Positions 5,887 through 11,852 of a stretch of DNA of 11,852 nucleotides are shown piece by piece. This stretch comes from CAVPRW01 sp046727435 [NCBI: bacterium]. Lineage in GTDB: Bacteria > Tectomicrobia > Entotheonellia > J063. The notes beneath the pieces were generated by a model that was not told where the DNA came from, made no database searches, and saw only the letters and a list, made by a program, of their open reading frames with translations. Position numbers and translations under genes: made by a program. Location: the NCBI GenBank assembly GCA_046727435.1, contig JBKPCR010000318.1, positions 1 through 11,852 on the forward strand. The letters are read 5' to 3'. Numbering within the stretch: the first letter of the stretch is position 1; each line of letters starts with the position of its first letter.

Positions 5887-8800
5887 CACGCCTTCTCCAC
5901 GTTGCACACGAAGGCCTTGCCCTCGTGGATGGATACATTCGGGTCACCGACCAAGGACGTCAGCTCGTTCACCGCATCGCCGGTGACGATCCCCTGGTAG
6001 CCCCAGTGCCAGGGCATCCCGACATGGTGTACGACTTTGCCACCGATCTTGAACGGCCGCAGCCGCCTGGTCACCAACGCCTTCGCCTTGATCTTGCCAC
6101 GCGGTGTGCTGATGCGCACCCAGTCGAGGTTTTGAATGCCCTTCTCCTGCGCCAGCTCTGGACCAAGCTCGATGAACAGCTCGGGCTGGAGCTCGGTGAG
6201 CCAGGGGTTCCACCGACTCATGGCCCCCGCCAGGTAGTGCTCGGTCAGCCGGTACGTGCTGATCACGTACGGATAGCGCGGGTCGCCGACCGCGGCGAGT
6301 TGGTTATCGTCCCGCTTCCAGTACTTGAGCACTGGACTGCTCTGCTGCTTGTACATCTGGTTATGCACCGGCGATTCGGCTGGCTCGTAATGCGTGGGGA
6401 GCGGACCGTCCAGCAGCCCGACGGGATCGAACAACCACCCGACACCATCGGCTTTCATAATGAAAGGGTTTTTGCCAGAATGCGCGTCCAAGCCGATGCC
6501 GTCCGGCTGTGCCGGGGCGTCCGGCGGCTTGTTCGGCACGAAGTCTGGCACATCATAGCCCGTCCACTTCTGCCCATCCCACCAGATCCACTTCTTGCGC
6601 TCGCTCCAGGGATGGCCCGCCGGGTCGGCCGACGCGCGGTTGTACATGACGCGCCGATTCGCTGGCCAGGCCCAGCCCCAATTGAGCTCGGCGCTCACGA
6701 CGCCCGGCGGATCTGGCTCCTTGCTAGCGGCGAGGTTTTTGTCGGGGGCAGGGAACACGCCGCAGTAGATCCACGAGGCGCAGGTGGTGGAGCCATCGTC
6801 CTTCAGCTCGCCGAAGCCGCCGAGATGTCGGCCGGTGGCGGTCTCGTAGCCATTGATCTCCTTGAGAATCCGCTGAGCGTCCGGCTCACCGGGGATGCTC
6901 GGCGGCTCGGCCGGCTCGTAGTCCCAGATCAGGTTATTAAACCCCTGGTCGCGCGGCAGCGTGCTGTCAGCGTACAGCTTCTTCAGCCGCTTGCCGAGCT
7001 GATAGGTGAACCAGGGATCGGAGCGGCAATCCCCCGGCGGGTCGGCGGCCTTGAAATGCCACTGCAGCATACGCTGGGTGTTCGTGAAGCTCCCTTCGTA
7101 TTCGGCCACCTGCGCCGACGGGAAGAAGAAGACTTCGGTTTGAATGTCCTGCGGCTTGACCTCGCCGTTTTTGACCTCCGGTGCGTTATACCAGGACGCC
7201 GCGGTCTCGGTGATCCAGTTGTCCTTGACCACCAGCCACTCGAGTTTGCGCAAGCCCTTGCGCTCCACGCTGGCATTGAGCGAGGTGGCGGGGTTCTGGC
7301 CGATGCAGAGCATACCCTTCACCCGGCCATCCGCCATGGCTACAAACATCGGCAGGTGGGAGTGATCGCCGACGATCTTCGGGTGCCAGTCGTAGCCGAA
7401 CTGGTTCTCGGCGGTGGCGGCATCGCCGTACATCGACTTGAGATAGGAGACCAGAAACTTCGGCATGTTGGCCCAATATCCGGTGGGACTCGCCTCAATC
7501 ATCAAGTAATCGTGCAAGGTGTCGTGCTTTTTCAGCGCCGAGGGGTGTGGCATGTAACCGTGGATACTATGGTAGAGTGTCGGGACATCCGTCGAGCCCT
7601 GGATCGAGGCATGCCCGCGGAGGGCCATGACCCCGCCACCAGGTCGGCCAATGTTCCCCAGGAGGAGCTGCAGCAGCGCGCAACAGCCGATCATTTGCGG
7701 ACCATAGGTATGCTGGGTCCACCCCACCGCGTAGCTCCAGGCCGTGGTGCGCTCGCGCCCAGAATTCGCCAGAATCGTCTCGGCCACCTGAATGAAGGTG
7801 CCCTTTGGGCAGCCGGTCACCTCTTCGACCATCTCTGGCGTATAGCGGCTGAAGTGGCGTTTGACAATTTGGAACACGCTCATCGGGTGCTGCAGCGTCT
7901 CGTCACGCTCGGGCGGGGGCTTGCGGAGCGACCGGATCAAGTCATCAAAGGGCGGCCCCGGCGGGCGTTGCTCCATCTGCTGTTCGATACCGGATGGTTG
8001 CTCCGTTCGGGCGCGAGGGTCTGGAGGTGGTCCACCGACCTTATATTGCCAGGACGCGTTGTTGTATCTGCCGACAAAGCCGTCATAAGGCCAAGCATCG
8101 CCGCTCGGCGTATATTCCATCAAGCCCGAGAACACGCCGTCGAGCTCTTCCGCATCCTTGAAAGCCTCGCTAATGATCGTCGCCGCATTGGTGTAGTTGA
8201 CGACATACTCCTTGAAGAACGGATCGTTGTTCCAGCGCTCGCTATTGAAAACGTAATTGATCAGCCCGCCCAGGAAAGCGATGTCTGTTCCGGCCCGAAC
8301 TGGGGCATGGATATCGGCCATCGCGGTGGTGCGGGTGAAGCGTGGGTCCACATGGATGATCTTGGCGCCATTCAGCTTGGCCTGCATCGGCCACCGGAAG
8401 GCGACAGGATGACATTCGGCCATGTTGGAGCCTTGAATCACAATGCAGTCGGAGAAGACCATGTTGCGCGGGTACATGGTCGCAGCGCCGCGACCAAGGC
8501 GTGTCCCCAGACCGGGGACGCTAGAGCTGTGTCAGATACGGGCCTGATTCTCGATGGGCACGATCCCCAAGCCCCGCATCAGCTTCTGCTGAACATGGTT
8601 CCACTCGTTGTCCAGCGTGGCGCCACCCAGCGAGAAGAGGGCGGTCGTGCTGTTGACCAGCCTGCCGTCGGGGAGGCGTTCAATGAACGTCTCATCGCGC
8701 GTCTTTTTGACCAGTTCGGCGACGCGATCCATGGCGCGATCGAGGTTCCAGACCTCCCACGCCGTGGCACCGGGGGCGCGGTGCAAGACCTGCGTGGGAC

Positions 8801-9107
8801 GATTGGGGTTGATGTGCAGTTGATAGATCGCCGCCCCCTTGGGACAGAGAGTCCCCTCACTATGGGGACTGCGGGGATCCCCCTCGATATTGATGATGTG
8901 ATCGTTCACCGTGTACACGAGCGTGGCGCACCCAACGGAGCAGTATGGGCATACGCTGGGAACGGTCTTGGCGTCCTTGATGCGCAGCTCCTGTGCCCGT
9001 GCCGTCGCTGGACCTAACGTGGCACCCAGCCCGACGAGGCCGCCGATCGCCGTCCCCGCCGCGGCACTGGTGGAAGCGTGGAGAAAGTCGCGTCGCGAAA
9101 GTTCCAT
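5886..9107 (-). CDS. Selenocysteine-containing formate dehydrogenase alpha subunit (UGA 8532-8534 read as Sec192)
   Basis: This catalytic subunit oxidises formate to CO2 at a Mo (or W) bis-pyranopterin site. The 1073-residue product resembles FdnG/FdoG. The N-terminus has a Tat signal, SRRDFL at 4-9 plus a hydrophobic stretch to ATARAQ near 39, so the enzyme faces outward. A [4Fe-4S] site follows, with Cys53, Cys56, Cys60, Cys88 and the electron-relay Lys90. The active site reads ENQARI-U-HSSSVPGLG, with selenocysteine 192 followed by the catalytic His193. The frame is open before and after the UGA and the second part continues the family without a gap, so UGA is not a stop here. A Pro-rich stretch near 357-400 looks inserted compared with E. 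coli FdnG. The start is ATG 9107-9105 with GGAAGAGGG just upstream. It is the first gene of the operon, and its stop overlaps the beta start. Confidence 0.96.
8503..8519 (-). promoter_or_regulatory. Bacterial SECIS element for selenocysteine insertion
   Basis: In the mRNA, GUCCCC (8519-8514) pairs perfectly with GGGGAC (8508-8503) around the loop GGUCU. The loop begins after an 18-base gap following the UGA at 8534-8532. From memory, E. coli fdhF has the same GGUCU loop sequence at the same distance, and its GU bases contact SelB. Here the codons GGT CTG also encode Gly-Leu, as in fdhF. No bulged U is evident in the stem, which differs from E. coli. The hairpin lies wholly within the coding sequence, as is usual in bacteria. 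Confidence 0.88.
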
Positions 9108-9110
9108 GGC

Positions 9111-9120
9111 ACCCTCTTCC
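9111..9120 (-). promoter_or_regulatory. Ribosome binding site of the formate dehydrogenase alpha gene
   Basis: GGAAGAGGGT lies three bases upstream of ATG 9107. It supports this start, which also gives a Tat signal directly at the N-terminus. Confidence 0.6.
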
Positions 9121-9167
9121 TGCCAGCAGGACTGTGCAGTGCCCTGGCTGGAGCTTATCCGAGCATT

Positions 9168-9184
9168 TCTGCACGGCGTGCAGA
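9168..9184. promoter_or_regulatory. 17-bp perfect dyad upstream of fdh operon, candidate operator
   Basis: TCTGCACGGCGTGCAGA has perfect 8-base arms around a central G and lies 61-77 bases upstream of the alpha start. The outer bases GCA (9163-9165) and TGC (9185-9187) could extend it across a small bulge. A similar half-site, TGTGCAGT, occurs at 9133-9140. Size and position suit a dimeric regulator site controlling the operon. An RNA hairpin in the 5' leader is the alternative. The regulator is unknown. Confidence 0.45.
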
Positions 9185-9195
9185 TGCCTTCATGA

Positions 9196-9639
9196 TCCCG
9201 CGGCCCGCCAATTATGGCCGGCTACGCTGCCGGTTAAGATCGTGATGGAACGGATGTATGCCCCCTCGAAGGAAAGGGCCTTAGATGCGCGTGAGGAGCT
9301 GGGGTCTCGCCAGGAATCGGGAGTTTGCGCGAAAACAGGAATTGGGTGTCAACCTTGAGAGGAGACCGATATGTCCATAGTGCATCGAGAGGCTCCTTAT
9401 GCGCTGCGGCACACTGCCGAGTACCACGTCAGCGACGGTCAGGAGAAGCACCTGGAAATGGCGGATGGTCCTACATATACCTGGGGCTCAGGCTTGTCAA
9501 GAAAAATGTACCTACTCCGGGCTCGGAGGCTGAATGGCCGTCAAGCCTGGATGGGGCCGCCGTCTCGGTGTCGTGCTCCCCATTAATCAAGCAGCGAGGA
9601 ACGTGTGGATATAGGGCATTCCCCAGTTCATTCTAAATT
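9196..9639. other. Intergenic stretch with no confident gene; one small plus-strand frame with a good ribosome site
   Basis: No recognisable gene is found here. The best candidate is a 71-codon plus-strand frame at 9371-9586 (MSIVHREAPYALRHTAEY...). AGGAG lies six bases before its ATG. Its product matches nothing I know, and its C-terminal part is Arg-rich and looks like chance coding. A weak hairpin, CCGGC (9218-9222) with GCCGG (9229-9233), is also present. The stretch may hold the leader and control region of the divergent or downstream genes. Confidence 0.35.
9472..9500 (-). promoter_or_regulatory. Candidate sigma-70 promoter facing the fdh operon
   Basis: On the minus strand TTGACA (9500-9495) is followed after 17 bases by TATGTA (9477-9472). 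This is a perfect -35 box and a fair -10 box. It would give a leader of about 360 bases before the alpha start, containing the dyad at 9168-9184. A second TTGACA at 9352-9347 has no good -10 box. This rests on sequence match only. Confidence 0.3.
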
Positions 9640-9907
9640 TTACCTTCCGCCATGCCCTCCACCTCCACCGCCGCCATGCCCTCCACCGCCGCCGTGGCCC
9701 CCACCCTCTCCATGCTCTCCACCTTCATGGCCTCCGTGCTCGCCATGGCCTCCACCCTCATGCTCTCCATGCTCGCCATGGCGTTCACCTTCATGCCCTC
9801 CGTCTTCGTCCCCCCATTCCCCTCCGTCTCCCCATGCGCTATATCCATAGTCTCGGATCCACCAATTGGGCGCCCAACCGTAGTATGGCCCCCCGTACCA
9901 AAAACCA
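9640..9907 (-). pseudogene. Gly/His-rich repeat protein, C-terminal remnant
   Basis: The minus frame ending at TAA 9642-9640 reads NGFWYGGPYYGWAPNWW, then a low-complexity tail of alternating Gly, His and Glu ending in GGGHGGR. Such tails occur in small exported proteins, and the histidines could bind metal. Upstream of about 9905 the frame is only antisense to the HtrA gene (residues up to about 36 of the apparent 126-residue frame), so the true N-terminus, probably with a signal peptide, is missing. This is most likely a gene cut by a rearrangement. I cannot name a family. Confidence 0.5.
9643..9800. repeat. Low-complexity tandem repeats encoding Gly/His/Glu runs
   Basis: On the minus strand short units such as GGHGG and EHGEHEG recur, from degenerate DNA units like GGTGGAGGGCATGGCGGC. 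The repeats keep the reading frame. Such tracts are prone to slippage and recombination, which may be linked to the break at about 9905. Confidence 0.6.
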
Positions 9908-10705
9908 TTGGACCTGCCCGCCGACCGGTTGCGACCGGTGCAGCTGGCCGATTCGACGCAGGTCAAAGTCGGCCAGCTCACGGCGGTCTTCGGCAACCCC
10001 TTCGGCTTGCAGAACACCATGACAGTGGAGTTCGTCAGTGCCCTGGGGCGAGCGTTACCCGTCGGGGCCGAAGATGAGCAAGGGCCGAGTTACACCATTA
10101 CGGATATCCTGCAGACGGACGCACCGCTGAACCCCGGCAACTCGGGGGGCGTGCTGGTGGACGATGCCGGCCGGGTGATCGGCGTGACCTCGGCCATCGT
10201 CTCCCCGGCAGGTGTCTCGGCCGGCATTGGCTTCGCGATTCCATCCGCCGTCGTACAGAAGGTGGTGCCGGTGCTAATCCAGACGGGGCACTATGAGCAC
10301 CCCTGGCTGGGCATGAGTGGAACCTCCTTGACCCCAGCGCTTGCCACGGCCATGGGGCTCAAGCCCGAGCAGCGCGGCGCCCTGGTGGCAGACGTGGTCC
10401 CCGGCGGTCCAGCCGACCGGGCGGGCTTGCACGGCAGTGACCGCCAGGTGGCCATTGAGGGCGCACGGGTGCGCCTCGGCGGCGACGTCATCGTCGCCCT
10501 GGATGGACAACCCGTCCATGGGTTCGACGACCTTGTCACTGCGCTGGCCCGCAGGACCGAGGTCGGGCAGACGGTCTCCCTCACTGTGCTGAGCCATAGA
10601 CAGGAGCACACGGTGAGGGTCACCCTGGCCGCCCGCCCCACGTCAGCGGCGCCTCGACGCCCGGCCGAGAGCCATACAATCGGCGGCACGTCGCCGGGAT
10701 TATAG
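9908..10705 (+). pseudogene. HtrA/DegP-like serine protease with PDZ domain, N-terminally truncated
   Basis: The frame opens (TTG 9908) inside the protease domain at LPADRLRPVQLADSTQ. It continues through VGQLTAVFGNPFGLQNT and the active-site motif DAPLNPGNSGGVL with catalytic Ser79. One PDZ domain follows, about residues 145-235 (HPWLGMSG..., ALVADVVPGGPADRAGL, GGDVIVALDGQPV). The signal peptide and the catalytic His and Asp are missing, so it cannot be an active protease. After the TAG at 10703-10705, a shifted frame at 10714-10755 reads LTPEIARAMHLPADQL, which looks like the start of a second PDZ domain. That means a frameshift and a 3' loss as well. The 5' break falls at the end of the Gly/His-rich remnant on the other strand. 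Confidence 0.8.
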
Positions 10706-10862
10706 ACTAGACGCTCACGCCGGAGATCGCCCGCGCCATGCACCTGCCAGCCGACCAGCTAGCGAGCATGGCGAGTAGTAGTGGCGGGATCAGGATATCT
10801 CTTCAGGGTGGAGGGTATGACAGAGGCTCTGGCTGGTATATCCGCAAACCTTCTATACGGAT

Positions 10863-11525
10863 TTGCTGAGTTTCAAGCAAGTAGTGGTGGCATATTCACG
10901 GGCGCCCAGTGATATTTCTCTGGAGGATCATCTAGGCACTACCTCTGGAGAAAAGACTGATGCATGCGTGCCGCAAATGTCAGCGTGATCGGGTCATCAA
11001 CAATGGCTCCGCCGCGTCTCGGCCCAGGCCGTCCTCACCTGGAGCCGCGCCTGCGCTCAGGAGCACGCGAAGAAGCCAGAGCCCGTAGGAGAACTCGCAT
11101 CCTGGAGCTGGATGAGATGTGGCAGTACCTGAAGAAAAAACGCCACACACGCTGGCTCTGGAAAGCGCTGGATCGCGACATGGGGCAGCGGCTCGACTCG
11201 GAGTCCGGGCGGCGGGACAAGGCAACCGTGCAGAAGCTGATCGACCGCCTGCCCCAGGGGGATGTGAAGCTATATGGCACCGACACATGGGCGACGTATG
11301 CAGCTGTCATCCCCGCGGACAAGCTGGTGCAGAGCAAAGCGACAACGCATGACATCGAGCGCAATCATTGTCGGCAGTGCCACTGGTTCGGGCGCTTCAA
11401 GCGCAAGTCGAGCATCATCTCGACATCCCAAGAGATGGTCGATCTCACCAGGGCATTGTGCGCAACGTTGTGGATCAATGGGAACCAGGATGAGCTCCTA
11501 TTACGACTTGCTTGAAACTCACCAA
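10863..11525 (+). mobile_element. IS1-family insertion sequence, internally shortened
   Basis: Inverted ends are present: TGAGTTTCAAGCAAGT at 10867-10882 is repeated exactly, inverted, at 11506-11521. With one mismatch the match extends outward to 10863 and 11525. Between them lie insA and insB remains on the plus strand, and the insB stop falls inside the right end, as expected for IS1. The ~660-bp length is below the ~770 bp usual for IS1, which fits loss of part of insA. No clear 8-9 bp target duplication was found, so the insertion is old or one flank has changed. Confidence 0.7.
10960..11515 (+). pseudogene. IS1-family transposase (InsA remnant plus nearly complete InsB)
   Basis: Three frames are needed to read the gene. 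From ATG 10960, frame 1 gives the start of the InsA zinc finger (MHACRKCQRDRVINNGS). After a gap, frame 3 (11019-11099) gives the linker QAVLTWSRACAQEHAKKPEP. Frame 2 from about 11099 gives InsB: ILELDEMWQYLKKK, WLWKALDRD, VKLYGTDTWATYAA, LVQSKATTHDIERNHCRQ, WFGRFKRKS and WINGNQDELL. The DDE residues are all present, at D in ELDEMW, D in GTDTW and E in HDIERN. The helix-turn-helix part of InsA and the second zinc-finger cysteines are missing. An open frame at 10964-11515 (183 codons) covers InsB but its first ~45 residues are out-of-frame sequence. It is probably unable to move on its own. Confidence 0.8.
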
Positions 11526-11560
11526 CAGCGCATAGAAGAGCGAATCGTATCCCATGGCGC

Positions 11561-11586
11561 CTCCCTTCCGTCGTGATGGAAGGGAG
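11561..11586. terminator. Hairpin downstream of IS1, possible terminator
   Basis: CTCCCTTCC (11561-11569) pairs perfectly with GGAAGGGAG (11578-11586) around an 8-base loop. It stands between the IS1 right end and the convergent gene at the right edge. There is no T-run, only ATATAT on the plus side, so termination is plausible but not shown. Confidence 0.4.
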
Positions 11587-11717
11587 ATATATCACCCGAT
11601 TATGCCGGTCGGCAATTAGCCGTACGATGAAGGTACACGGCCTCTATGGCGTGGAGCAGGCCGAAGCCCGTTCCACCCAAACCTCTTCACGGCTCAGGCC
11701 GAGGCAGCTGTCCGTCG

Positions 11718-11852
11718 CTAATGCAGCATGACCCTGATGCGCAGATCCTGCTCCAACCGGAATCGCGCCGCCTCAAACGAAGGGGCCGCAAACCGGTAGG
11801 GTGGATTGTTGGACATCCCCCACTGCTCTACCGGGACGCCCAGCCAGTTGCG
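11718..11852 (-). CDS. C-terminal 44 residues of an unrecognised protein (runs off right edge)
   Basis: The minus strand from the window edge is open for 44 codons to TAG at 11720-11718. It reads RNWLGVPVEQWGMSNN, PPYRFAAPSFEAARFRLEQD and ends RIRVMLH. The composition looks like real coding sequence and other frames are poorer. I do not recognise the family, and too little is visible to name a function. Confidence 0.5.
   Translation of the reverse strand, partial: RNWLGVPVEQWGMSNNPPYRFAAPSFEAARFRLEQDLRIRVMLH

Noticed and set aside
5886-8477. Separate 863-residue protein starting at ATG 8478
   Set aside because: It is the C-terminal part of the alpha subunit. The 18 codons between the UGA and this ATG are conserved active-site sequence, so the ATG is internal.
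5925-9017. Plus-strand open frame of 1030 codons opposite the formate dehydrogenase alpha gene
   Set aside because: It is a long antisense frame in GC-rich DNA. The product has no recognisable domain, and the opposite strand encodes a well-conserved enzyme through the whole stretch.
9320-9352. Promoter from the second TTGACA (9352-9347)
   Set aside because: At 16-18 bases downstream there is only GC-rich sequence (CGCAAA) and no acceptable -10 box.
9650-9800. CRISPR-like or Pro/Ser-rich coding repeats on the plus strand
   Set aside because: Units are short, irregular and without unique spacers. They are the antisense of Gly/His codons.

Overview
The window is a stretch of GC-rich bacterial DNA. 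Its intact core is a selenocysteine-containing, membrane-anchored formate dehydrogenase operon on the minus strand, about 2713 to 9107. Worn or truncated genes and insertion-sequence remains lie on both sides. No rRNA, tRNA or CRISPR was seen, and no taxonomic marker is present. The host must have the selenocysteine machinery (SelA or equivalent, SelB, SelC, SelD), a Tat export pathway and molybdopterin cofactor. The gene style would fit an environmental lineage such as Nitrospirota or Methylomirabilota, but that is a guess.

Left part (1-2659). The first ~295 bases are the 5' end of an IS630-family transposase reading off the left edge. Next come two short repeats that look like an IS21-type end, then a multi-PAS sensor histidine kinase on the plus strand. 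The kinase has lost its 5' end near 495 and has an in-frame UGA at 1292-1294. Its C-terminal half (PAS, HisKA, HATPase) is otherwise intact. A hairpin at 2658-2682 separates it from the convergent operon.

Core (2713-9107, minus strand, transcribed right to left). In order: the formate dehydrogenase alpha subunit (Tat signal, one [4Fe-4S] site, selenocysteine at codon 192 read through UGA at 8532-8534); the beta subunit with four [4Fe-4S] sites and a membrane anchor; an NrfD-type membrane subunit; a small lipoprotein; the maturation factor FdhE; and a 113-residue protein of unknown role. The first four genes overlap or nearly touch, which points to one mRNA with translational coupling. The alpha subunit should oxidise formate outside the cytoplasmic membrane. 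Electrons would then pass through the beta iron-sulfur chain to NrfD and the quinone pool. A bacterial SECIS hairpin with a GGUCU loop sits directly downstream of the UGA, placed as in E. coli fdhF. Without recoding, the alpha gene would be wrongly split into a 191-residue and an 863-residue protein.

Right part (9108-11852). The region upstream of the operon carries a perfect 17-bp dyad (9168-9184) and a candidate sigma-70 promoter. Beyond it are the C-terminal remnant of a Gly/His-rich protein (minus) and an HtrA-like protease (plus), both cut at the same point near 9905. Then comes a shortened IS1-family element with matching inverted ends and a disrupted insA but a nearly complete insB. 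The last 44 codons of an unrecognised minus-strand gene run in from the right edge.
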